DNA from: Anaerobacillus sp.
GTDB lineage: Bacteria > Bacillota > Bacilli > Bacillales_H > Anaerobacillaceae
Direction of reading: 5' to 3'
DNA: 6,980 nucleotides
Assembly (NCBI GenBank): GCA_007120055.1
Contig: SKOL01000425.1
Span: 1 to 6,980 of the forward strand
The stretch's first letter is position 1. Each line of letters starts with the position of its first letter. The notes beneath the pieces were generated by a model. The model was given only the letters and a program-made list of their open reading frames with translations, was not told where the DNA came from and ran no database searches. Both the position numbers and the translations under genes were made by a program. Shown piece by piece: positions 1 to 5,373 of the stretch.

Positions 1-198
1 AATGAGATGATGGACGAATTCAATAGAGCGGATTTCGAGCCGGTATCCTTTGTGTCACCGAAAAACAAAAACATTGATTCTGTGCAATTTATTCTCAAAA
101 CTGAAGCGATTGAACGAGAAGATGAAGAAGAAACAACGATTGTTGAGGAAGATGAGAGCGTTGGATTTTGGCAGCGTTTAAGGAATTTGTTTACGTAA
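1..198 (+). CDS. C-terminal end of an unidentified protein (5' partial)
   Basis: The frame is open from the left edge (AAT GAG precede the first ATG at 7-9) to a TAA at 196-198, so about 65 residues are visible and the gene most likely starts outside the window. With only six bases upstream no ribosome binding site can be judged, so a complete 63-residue protein from ATG 7 cannot be strictly excluded. The visible part is hydrophilic. A stretch around SPKNKNIDSVQFILKTE is followed by a very acidic segment of repeated Glu/Asp, and the chain ends in an aromatic/basic tail, FWQRLRNLF. There is no membrane segment and no motif I recognise. An acidic linker plus short amphipathic tail is the kind of end seen on some membrane transporters, but this is only an impression and I assign no function. 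Two candidate terminators follow, at 242-266 and 317-350. Confidence 0.6.
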   Translation, partial: NEMMDEFNRADFEPVSFVSPKNKNIDSVQFILKTEAIEREDEEETTIVEEDESVGFWQRLRNLFT

Positions 199-241
199 AC
201 GAGCGATGAGCTAGTAGTGTGTGAAGAGAATTGATATAAGA

Positions 242-266
242 AGGTAGCTTTCCGGCTATCTGTTTT
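242..266 (+). terminator. Weak candidate terminator after the left-edge gene
   Basis: GGTAGC (243-248) can pair with GCTATC (255-260), including one G-U pair, around a six-base loop. A further A-T pair (242/261) and a short TGTTTT run follow. It lies 44 bases past the left gene's stop. The stem is short and the T-run is interrupted, so it would be a weak terminator at best, backed up by the stronger one at 317-350. Confidence 0.3.
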
Positions 267-316
267 AATGAACTAGGATTAAAATCGTTTAAATCGCAAT
301 ACCTATATGTTACTGT

Positions 317-350
317 GACTGAGCGTTTGTACGCTCAGTCATTTTTATTT
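317..350 (+). terminator. Strong intrinsic terminator, copy 1 of a repeated pair
   Basis: GACTGAGCGT (317-326) pairs perfectly with ACGCTCAGTC (331-340) around the loop TTGT, and is followed by ATTTTTATTT. The T-run is on the plus-strand side, so it would end transcription from the left-edge gene. The minus-strand cyclase gene stops 24 bases away at 364, but in that direction the hairpin is followed by ACAGTAACAT with no U-run, so it is at most a weak barrier for that transcript. A near copy sits at 2788-2818: over 30 bases (311-340 against 2782-2811) 27 match. Confidence 0.85.
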
Positions 351-363
351 CGGGCATGACAAG

Positions 364-1794
364 CTAACTGTTTTGACTTAATAATTTTTTCTTTCTTAAT
401 TTGTCACTATACATATTTATATCTGCTAGATTTAGCACTTCCCCAATCTCTTGATTTACAGATTCTTTTGTGGCGACCCCTAAAGAAATGCCAAGAGGTA
501 TATTGTTAATATCTTGGTTTTCATAGTTTTTTTCAATGCTTACACAAATGGTACTTGCTTGCTCCTTTGTTGTTTCCGGTAAAAAAAGTAAAAATTCGTC
601 GCCACCGAGCCTACAAATTATATCTTCCTTTCTACACGACTGTTTTAAAACTTCTGCTACTTTTTTTAATAGTTTGTCGCCCTGTTGGTGACCAAACGTA
701 TCATTAATCTTTTTTAAATTATTACAATCAGCAATAATAATACTTAACGGGAGCTGTCCACTATTATTTATTTTATCTAAATTTTCTTCAAAATAGTTCC
801 TGTTGTATAAGCCTGTTAAACTATCTTTAAATCTTAATAACTTAAGTTCATTTTCTTGAAGTTTTTTAGTAGTAATATCTTGACTACTTATAACTGTTCC
901 TATGATTTTTCCTTGATTATCCAATATAGGGTTTGCAATAACTGCTAGCCATAAGTAATAGCCGTCTGCATGTCGATAGCGAAGTTCAATTTTTTTAACT
1001 TCTGATGTCTTTAAATAATTACGATGTTGAGATTTTACCCTTAATAAATCTTTTGGGTGGACAAAGTCTAGCATAGATTTGCCATATAGATAAGCTGGTT
1101 TATAGCCTAACACAGACTCATATGATGGACTTACATAATGAAAAATTCCTTTTTCATTAGTTTGACAAACCATATCTAGCATTTGATCAGTAATCGTTCG
1201 CAAACGGTTCTCACTTTCTATAAGTCTAAGTTCAAGCTTATGTTTGGAACGACTTATTGTAAAAAACATGATAATTACTAAGATAATGAGAACCAAATAT
1301 AAATTTTTAAAAATAAAGTCAATATCTATAGAATAAACACTAACTATAATTGAAAATAAAGTAACCAAATTATAATATAGCAACTGTTTAAAATCTTTAA
1401 GTATTAAATTAACAACTATAATAATTAAGGGGATGCCTATAGCGACATCTAAACGAAACTGATTTATGTAAGATAAATAAACACAATATATGGTTGCAAT
1501 ATTTATTAGTCCAAAGAAGATATAATTTAAATAATTATTTTTAATGAAAATGTCTTTAAATGAAAATATATACGTAATTAAAAAAATTAAAGAAAAAGCG
1601 ATCCTATCTTTCATCGACATAGGGTCGACATATCGAGGCTCAACACTTTTAAATAAAAGTCCAAAAAGTAGGTATAGCACAGCCCCAGTAAGGAGTAACT
1701 TTCTGTATAAAAATAACTCACTATGTTGTTTTTCTTGCATAACGCTCTTGTAATTTATTTCATTCAAAAATCGTTGAATATCTTGTACCTTCAA
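364..1794 (-). CDS. Membrane-bound PAS-GGDEF diguanylate cyclase
   Basis: Predicted to make cyclic di-GMP from two GTP at the inner face of the membrane, under control of its N-terminal sensor. I start it at TTG 1792-1794 (476 residues) because GGAGG lies seven bases upstream and a sigma-A-type promoter (1846-1874) would begin transcription near 1839. A longer frame from GTG 1830 would leave almost no leader, and ATG 1738-1740 has a poorer site. In this numbering about six hydrophobic helices span residues 31-180, a PAS domain follows at about 195-308 (YVSPSYESVLGYKP, then a PAC-like RYRHADGYYLW), and a GGDEF domain at about 322-470. The catalytic GGDEF motif is intact at 397-401. Metal- and GTP-binding Asp356, Asn364 and Asp373 fit the family pattern, and an RxxD inhibitory site (388-391) lies exactly five residues before GGDEF. 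There is no EAL domain. The six-helix region matches no named sensor I can identify. It is a single-gene unit. Confidence 0.93.
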   Translation of the reverse strand: MKVQDIQRFLNEINYKSVMQEKQHSELFLYRKLLLTGAVLYLLFGLLFKSVEPRYVDPMSMKDRIAFSLIFLITYIFSFKDIFIKNNYLNYIFFGLINIATIYCVYLSYINQFRLDVAIGIPLIIIVVNLILKDFKQLLYYNLVTLFSIIVSVYSIDIDFIFKNLYLVLIILVIIMFFTISRSKHKLELRLIESENRLRTITDQMLDMVCQTNEKGIFHYVSPSYESVLGYKPAYLYGKSMLDFVHPKDLLRVKSQHRNYLKTSEVKKIELRYRHADGYYLWLAVIANPILDNQGKIIGTVISSQDITTKKLQENELKLLRFKDSLTGLYNRNYFEENLDKINNSGQLPLSIIIADCNNLKKINDTFGHQQGDKLLKKVAEVLKQSCRKEDIICRLGGDEFLLFLPETTKEQASTICVSIEKNYENQDINNIPLGISLGVATKESVNQEIGEVLNLADINMYSDKLRKKKLLSQNS

Positions 1795-1796
1795 AG

Positions 1797-1806
1797 TGGG
1801 CCCTCC
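1797..1806 (-). promoter_or_regulatory. Ribosome binding site that decides a TTG start
   Basis: Read on the minus strand the sequence is GGAGGGCCCACT followed by TTG. GGAGG (1802-1806) is seven bases from the TTG codon at 1792-1794. This is far better than the sites before GTG 1830 or ATG 1738-1740, so the cyclase most likely starts at TTG. Confidence 0.75.
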
Positions 1807-1845
1807 AGAACTTCCGATAAATATCATCACAATAAAGCGTTATCA

Positions 1846-1874
1846 ATTATATAATTTTTTAAATTCAGAAACAA
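1846..1874 (-). promoter_or_regulatory. Sigma-A-type promoter for the diguanylate cyclase gene
   Basis: On the minus strand a -35 box TTGTTT (1869-1874) is separated by exactly 17 bases from a perfect -10 box TATAAT (1846-1851), within an A/T-rich spacer. Initiation about seven bases further on, near 1839, would give a leader of about 45 nucleotides before the TTG start. That leader contains GTG 1830 and ATG 1827, but too close to the 5' end for good initiation. Confidence 0.7.
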
Positions 1875-1891
1875 TACTTTTTTTATGGGCT

Positions 1892-1938
1892 TGCCCTCCC
1901 AGTTCGTTAAAGCTTAACTGGGGAGCAGGCACCTTTTT
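1892..1938 (+). repeat. Long imperfect hairpin with T-run, related to 2823-2863
   Basis: TGCC/CTCCCAGTT (1892-1904) pairs with AACTGGGGAG/GGCA (1916-1931) with small bulges, around a loop containing AAAGCTT. It is followed by CCTTTTT. It looks like a plus-strand terminator but no plus-strand gene ends nearby. It lies just upstream of the cyclase promoter and before the cooC relic. It shares TAAGCTTAA or a close variant, then CAGGCACCTTTTT, with the hairpin at 2823-2863, suggesting a dispersed intergenic element. Confidence 0.55.
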
Positions 1939-2025
1939 GTTGGTTATTTCTTCAGGCTCGTAATTGTAAACTTTTAACAAAATATAAAACTTTTTAAAAT
2001 ATTCTGCAAATTATATATAATAAAA
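1939..2025. other. A/T-rich stretch ahead of the cooC relic
   Basis: No gene is seen here. On the plus strand TTTAAA (1993-1998), 17 bases, then TATAAT (2016-2021) could be a remnant promoter reading into the relic, but in such A/T-rich DNA this can occur by chance. No ribosome binding site precedes the ATG at 2026. Confidence 0.25.
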
Positions 2026-2606
2026 ATGAGCGGACGTTCTATCATAATTTTTAGTCTTCTCTATACTGATAAACTAGATAAACATCCGCCCGGGGAAGAA
2101 GACTTAAGAGAATTTATTTAATCATTATGTACGCTATATGTTAAAACAATTGCAAATGATAGAAAACTTATTAAAGAACGAACAGGGCCGGAACCTGGTA
2201 TTAGTGGACAATGGTTTTCGTTAAATCCGACGGTAGCGGATGTGCCTAAAAGGTATGTAACAGTTCATAATAACATTAAACTGTTACAGCTAGGTTCTGT
2301 TGATAGTGGTGGAGCTGGCTGTGTTTGTCCGGAAAGTACTTTTTAAAAAGCGTTGTTAAATCACATTATCTTAAATGATGATGACGCAGTGATCTGTGAT
2401 ATGGAAGCAGGAATTGAACATTTAGGAAGAGGGACAGCAGGCAGTGTCGACGCGTTCATCATTGTCGTTGAGCCTGGAAAAAGAAGTATTGCTGGGTAAT
2501 TGTAGATGCATTTCTTCTTTCCAAACGTATTGACACATTAAATGATAAGTTAGAGCTAGAACTCATTCAAAAAGTACAAACATATTCAAGTGATTCTTCT
2601 AGTTAA
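2026..2606 (+). pseudogene. cooC: Decayed CooC-type ATPase (CO dehydrogenase nickel-insertion factor) relic
   Basis: In intact form CooC is a dimeric P-loop ATPase that loads nickel into carbon monoxide dehydrogenase. The frame beginning at 2122 reads through KLIKERTGPEPG, WFSLNPTVADVP, the paired-cysteine signature SGGAGCVCPES, then DMEAGIEHLGRGTA and VVEPGKRSI, in the order and spacing of the family's middle part. Damage is clear. The N-terminal GKGGVGKT-type P-loop is absent. In-frame TAA codons occur at 2119-2121 and 2344-2346, the second where a Leu (TTA) is expected after CPESTF. The frame then ends at TAA 2497-2499. The frame at 2502-2606 gives a short end, LELELIQKVQTY, that could be the final helix after an internal deletion and frameshift. 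The same frame is open back to ATG 2026, but that 31-codon piece has no recognisable CooC feature, so the left boundary is uncertain. No CO dehydrogenase gene is in the window. The alternative is a relative of CooC within the MinD/ParA-like ATPases. Confidence 0.82.
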
Positions 2607-2781
2607 AATCGCATAATAAAAGGGAGTAATTATTAAAATTACTAATTTGAGACTATATTTTTTACTAATGGAATGATTGTTAACTATTACTCATTAAGTA
2701 ACTACATAAAGGAACCAGTAAAAACTATATTAAATGAGTGTTGTGCATATGTGGAATAATAATTATTTTAATAGATGTAGT
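2607..2781. other. Non-coding A/T-rich stretch after the relic
   Basis: No convincing gene on either strand. AGTAATTATTAAAATTACT (2625-2643) is an imperfect inverted repeat and GGGAG (2622-2626) resembles a ribosome binding site, but no start codon with a sensible frame follows. The stretch ends at the terminator at 2788. Confidence 0.4.
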
Positions 2782-2787
2782 TACAGT

Positions 2788-2818
2788 GACTGAGCGTTTA
2801 TGCGCTCAGTCCTTTTTT
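2788..2818 (+). terminator. Strong intrinsic terminator, copy 2 of the repeated pair
   Basis: GACTGAGCG (2788-2796) pairs with CGCTCAGTC (2803-2811) around a six-base loop and is followed by CTTTTTT. It points in the plus direction, so it was probably the terminator of the now broken cooC-like gene. It matches the terminator at 317-340 in 27 of 30 aligned bases, including flanking TTAC-GTGACTGAGCG. Confidence 0.83.
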
Positions 2819-2822
2819 AATT

Positions 2823-2863
2823 GTACCTGGCAGAGTGTAAGCTTAAGTGCCAGGCACCTTTTT
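2823..2863 (+). repeat. GTRCCTGGCA/TGCCAGGCAC hairpin overlapping a gene's 3' end
   Basis: GTACCTGGCA (2823-2832) pairs with TGCCAGGCAC (2848-2857) with one mismatch, around a 15-base loop containing AAGCTT, and is followed by CTTTTT. The right arm and loop contain the last codons and TAA stop of the minus-strand membrane protein gene. The shared AAGCTTAA and CAGGCACCTTTTT link it to the hairpin at 1892-1938. Inverted GTGCCTGGCAC-type repeats are common between genes in Bacillaceae, from general knowledge, and this looks like one. Confidence 0.65.
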
Positions 2864-3445
2864 CCTTTTTTCAACTTGTTTCACCTTGATGATTAGCCAT
2901 CTAAGAACAATGCCACCAAAAATATAAATAGGGAAGGAATATATGTATTTCCAATGGTATATTTCGTAGATCCCTAACCAGGCAGTCACTGGCTCTAATA
3001 TGAAAGCAAAAATTAACGAAGCGATTGTTAATGCAATTAAGAAAGATTTCCAAGTGTTGTAGTATTGATATATAATCATATAAATAATCGGTAGATGAAA
3101 CTTATGAATTTCGACGATTGGTGTCATCAATGGGAATAATCTGTCTGGATAAGACCATAAAACTAACGAAATACCGATCATGTCTAAAACGAATACAGCT
3201 GTTCCGACTAAAAGTCCAAATGAAGCAATCTCAATAATTCTTTTCTTGTCCAAAACAATTAGCCATACGACGAAAAAACCAATGGTTGTGAACAAAAGAA
3301 ACCACCAATTAAAAGTAAATACAGTTTCGGTCATCCAATATTCCATTAACATATTTCTAAGCTCTCGGTGTAAGCGGATAATCTCATCCCAGTTAGAATT
3401 GGTCGAAGATACATTTATTGATGTTAATAGTTTAAATAAAGCCAT
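2843..3445 (-). CDS. CBO0543-type integral membrane protein of unknown function
   Basis: A 200-residue polytopic membrane protein. ATG 3443-3445 is preceded on the minus strand by AGGAG (3456-3460) at a spacing of ten bases, which supports this start. After a hydrophilic N-terminus rich in charged residues (about 18-37), roughly five hydrophobic segments follow at about 45-65, 71-97, 104-126, 133-157 and 168-187, with a basic C-terminus. The IIYQYYNTWKSFLIA segment, the conserved Glu-Pro near 151-152 and YSFPIYI near 169-175 match what I remember of the CBO0543 family, common in Bacillus and clostridia, whose function is not known. The last four residues, VPGT, and the stop lie inside a repeat-like hairpin (2823-2863), so the original end was probably near KRKK. 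It is transcribed divergently from the antiporter pair. No clear promoter could be assigned. Confidence 0.85.
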   Translation of the reverse strand: MALFKLLTSINVSSTNSNWDEIIRLHRELRNMLMEYWMTETVFTFNWWFLLFTTIGFFVVWLIVLDKKRIIEIASFGLLVGTAVFVLDMIGISLVLWSYPDRLFPLMTPIVEIHKFHLPIIYMIIYQYYNTWKSFLIALTIASLIFAFILEPVTAWLGIYEIYHWKYIYSFPIYIFGGIVLRWLIIKVKQVEKRKKVPGT

Positions 3446-3606
3446 GAAGTGATGTCTCCTAAAAAAATTATTTCCAATTATTACTTATAATGGACCAATA
3501 TTAGAGATATATTCTTGAAAGAAGTAGGAGAGTGCAAGAAAGTTGTGGTTAGCAACTTGTTATCTGCACCTTTGAGGTAATTAGCGTTATATAAAATGAA
3601 AAACGA
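3446..3606. promoter_or_regulatory. Divergent intergenic region between membrane protein and antiporter operon
   Basis: This 161-base gap must hold promoters for both directions. The leftmost bases give the AGGAG for the minus-strand gene. A TATAAT (3486-3491) reads in the plus direction but lacks a good -35 box. AAGTTG (3540-3545) and CAACTT (3553-3558) form a six-base inverted repeat with a seven-base loop, which could be a small hairpin or operator. An AGGAG (3526-3530) is followed by no properly spaced open frame of useful length. The antiporter operon's own start has almost no ribosome binding site (ATAAAATGAAAAACGA before ATG). Confidence 0.4.
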
Positions 3607-4092
3607 ATGAAAGTCAAAGTTACAGATTTACCACATATCGGAAAAAAGGTCACACTCATAACAGCAAAGAGAGAGAAGATTAATATCATCTCTCATCACT
3701 GTGGAAAACGAGATTTATATTTTTCACAGCACGAAGATGACGATGAGGCTGACTATGCAGTTGAACTCTCGTCTCAAGAAACACGTGAGTTGGGCGCGCA
3801 ACTTTTAGGGGCAACTTATCAACCGGTTGACCAAGAGCAAGCAAAATTTCTAAAAGGAAAACTAGTAATGGAGTGGTTTAACATAAGTGCAAATAGCAAT
3901 TTTGCAGACAAAACAATAATGGATTCAAACATTCGTCAACAAACCGGTGTTTCGGTTATCGCTATTACACGTGGTGATGATACGATCATAACTCCAGCAC
4001 CGGATGAAGTTATAAAGGTGGGCGACACATTGATGGTCGCAGGAAAGCGTGAACATATCGATGCATTCGAAGCGTTAGTGGGTGTAAAATAA
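3607..4092 (+). CDS. KhtT/AmhM-type TrkA-C regulatory subunit of a cation/proton antiporter
   Basis: A soluble 161-residue regulator that acts at the cytoplasmic face of the antiporter encoded next to it. The N-terminus, KVTDLPHIGKK, resembles the start of Bacillus subtilis KhtT (YhaT), which supports ATG 3607 even though the ribosome binding site is poor. The upstream frame closes at TAA 3592. Residues about 1-70 form the KhtT-like N-domain. About 78-160 form an RCK-C (TrkA-C) domain with its usual pattern, including VSVIAITRGDDTIITPAPDE and GDTLMVAGKREHIDAFE. Family knowledge: KhtT binds c-di-AMP through this domain and controls potassium efflux by KhtU, while AmhM of alkaliphilic Bacillus pseudofirmus partners AmhT, an ammonium/potassium-proton antiporter. 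Which of the two this is cannot be settled from sequence alone. Its stop overlaps the next start (TAATG), so the two are translationally coupled. Confidence 0.88.
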   Translation: MKVKVTDLPHIGKKVTLITAKREKINIISHHCGKRDLYFSQHEDDDEADYAVELSSQETRELGAQLLGATYQPVDQEQAKFLKGKLVMEWFNISANSNFADKTIMDSNIRQQTGVSVIAITRGDDTIITPAPDEVIKVGDTLMVAGKREHIDAFEALVGVK

Positions 4093-5261
4093 TGTTTGCA
4101 GAATTTCCTATTATTTTGAATGCAGGAATTTTATTTTTACTATTATTTGCTGCAGGTTTCATAGGAGTTAAAATAAAAATACCGAATGTAATTATTTATA
4201 TTTTATTAGGTATTGTAGTGAGTAGTTTTTTCGTCGATGTAAAGTTACTGCATGTCACAGGTGAAATAGGGATCATCCTACTATTTTTCTTACTAGGTTT
4301 GGAATTCCCAATTAAAAGACTGTCTCAAATTGCAAAGAAAATCGCACCTGCCGGTATTCTAGATGTTGTGTTAAATTTAGGTGTAGTTATGGCGATTTGT
4401 TTGTTATTTGGCTTAGATTTCTTAACGGCATTTATTATTGGTGGTATCACATACGCAACGAGCAGTTCCATTACTGCTAAAATGCTAGAGAGTAATAAGC
4501 GGATGGCAAACACCGAAAGTGAGTTTATGTTAGGGTTATTAATTTTTGAAGATATCGTCGCACCAATCGTCGTTGCCGTTTTAGTCGCGCTGACAGCAGG
4601 TACTGCATTAGGGGCATTTGAACTTAGCATGGTATTTACAAAGATTATTATCATGACAGTCGTCGCTATTTTATTAGGGGTATTTGTATTTAGTAAGTTA
4701 GCTGACTTTTTTGACGCTTACATTAATAGTGATGTCATGATCATGTTACTCGTCGGTTTAGCATTAAGTTACGGAGGTTTAGCACTTCACCTTGGTTTAT
4801 CTGAGGTACTTGGCGCATTTTTAATTGGGATCACACTAGCAGAAGTGAAGAGACCAGAGCCAATCGAACATTTACTTTTACCGATGAAAGACTTATTATT
4901 ACCGTTATTTTTCCTTTACTTTGGTACAACGATTGAATTTGGTGAGATCCCAATGTTAGGCCTACTCATTACGCTAGTCATCTATACAGTAGTAGCGAAG
5001 TTGATCGTTGGTATCCTAGGTGGTAAATGGTACGGTTTATCAAAGAAATTAGCATTCAAAGCTGGTTTGTCACTAGTGTCCAGAGGAGAGTTTTCTGTGA
5101 TCATAGCAAGTTTAGCAGTTGGAAGTTTAGCGCTATTTGGCGGTATTTACATTTTAATCGTCGCAACAATTGGGATTATTCTATTCCAATTAGCCCCCAA
5201 ACTAGCAGACAAAATTTACGGTAAAAAGAAACCGAAACAAAAGATAGCGATACCGAGTTAG
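4092..5261 (+). CDS. CPA2-family cation/proton antiporter (KhtU/AmhT-like)
   Basis: A 389-residue membrane protein that should exchange K+ or NH4+ (possibly Na+) against protons. The hydrophobic segments extend from about residue 8 to 368, fitting 12 or more helices of the KefB/CPA2 fold. Landmarks are GEIGIILLFFLLGLEF (57-72), the SSSITAKML stretch (123-131) typical of the first discontinuous helix region, FEDIVAP (152-158) with the Glu-Asp pair where CPA2 proteins carry the ion-binding acid, and SRGEFSVIIASLA (330-342), a hallmark of the family's late helix. Unlike KefC it has no fused TrkA-N domain, so nucleotide or ligand sensing must come from the separate upstream subunit. The length is close to what I recall for AmhT (just under 390 residues) and somewhat shorter than KhtU. 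ATG 4092 overlaps the upstream stop by one base. A basic KKKPKQK tail ends the protein, and a strong terminator follows six bases later. Confidence 0.92.
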   Translation: MFAEFPIILNAGILFLLLFAAGFIGVKIKIPNVIIYILLGIVVSSFFVDVKLLHVTGEIGIILLFFLLGLEFPIKRLSQIAKKIAPAGILDVVLNLGVVMAICLLFGLDFLTAFIIGGITYATSSSITAKMLESNKRMANTESEFMLGLLIFEDIVAPIVVAVLVALTAGTALGAFELSMVFTKIIIMTVVAILLGVFVFSKLADFFDAYINSDVMIMLLVGLALSYGGLALHLGLSEVLGAFLIGITLAEVKRPEPIEHLLLPMKDLLLPLFFLYFGTTIEFGEIPMLGLLITLVIYTVVAKLIVGILGGKWYGLSKKLAFKAGLSLVSRGEFSVIIASLAVGSLALFGGIYILIVATIGIILFQLAPKLADKIYGKKKPKQKIAIPS

Positions 5262-5266
5262 AGAGC

Positions 5267-5305
5267 AGAAGCAAGGGGACAACGGTTCTCTTGCTTCTTT
5301 TGTTT
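5267..5305 (+). terminator. Intrinsic terminator of the antiporter operon
   Basis: AGAAGCAAG (5267-5275) pairs perfectly with CTTGCTTCT (5290-5298). Further G-U and Watson-Crick pairs extend the stem to 14 base pairs closing on a four-base loop. TTTGTTT follows. It begins six bases after the antiporter stop codon. Confidence 0.88.
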
Positions 5306-5317
5306 CGCTAAACGAAA

Positions 5318-5367
5318 GAAGGGGTTGCCCTAAAAGTGTCTAACACTTTATTTGGGACAGCCCCTTC
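5318..5367 (-). terminator. 50-base hairpin at the 3' end of katG
   Basis: GAAGGGGTTG (5318-5327) pairs with CAGCCCCTTC (5358-5367, one G-U). CCC (5328-5330) pairs with GGG (5354-5356), and an inner AAAGTGT/ACACTTT stem (5333-5339 and 5343-5349) closes on a three-base loop. On the minus strand it starts seven bases after the katG stop codon and is followed by TTTCGTTT, so it should terminate katG. On the plus strand it is followed by AAAGTTTTAATTT and may back up the antiporter terminator. Its GGGGCTGTCCC core is of a type widely repeated between genes in Bacillus. Confidence 0.8.
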
Positions 5368-5373
5368 AAAGTT

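Noticed and set aside
1544..1753. Plus-strand open frame opposite the cyclase's N-terminal part.
   Set aside because: It is antisense to a well-supported gene, with no ribosome binding site and no protein-like pattern.
1795..1830. Extension of the cyclase to GTG 1830 (12 extra residues).
   Set aside because: There is no ribosome binding site, the start would be only about nine bases from the predicted transcription start, and the GGAGG for TTG 1794 lies inside this extension.
341..2781. The segment between the two matching terminators as a composite mobile element.
   Set aside because: There is no transposase or integrase and no target duplication could be seen. The repeats are plain terminator hairpins that can occur independently.
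3180..3452. Plus-strand open frame opposite the CBO0543-type gene.
   Set aside because: It is a mirror of the real coding strand. The minus-strand gene has helices, a family resemblance and an AGGAG.
3446..3606. A c-di-AMP (ydaO-type) or other riboswitch upstream of the antiporter pair.
   Set aside because: The gap is short, only a six-base stem is visible, and no recognised aptamer motif or terminator/antiterminator arrangement is present.
4325..4654. Minus-strand open frame inside the antiporter gene.
   Set aside because: Composition is a by-product of the antiporter codons, and no start signal is seen.
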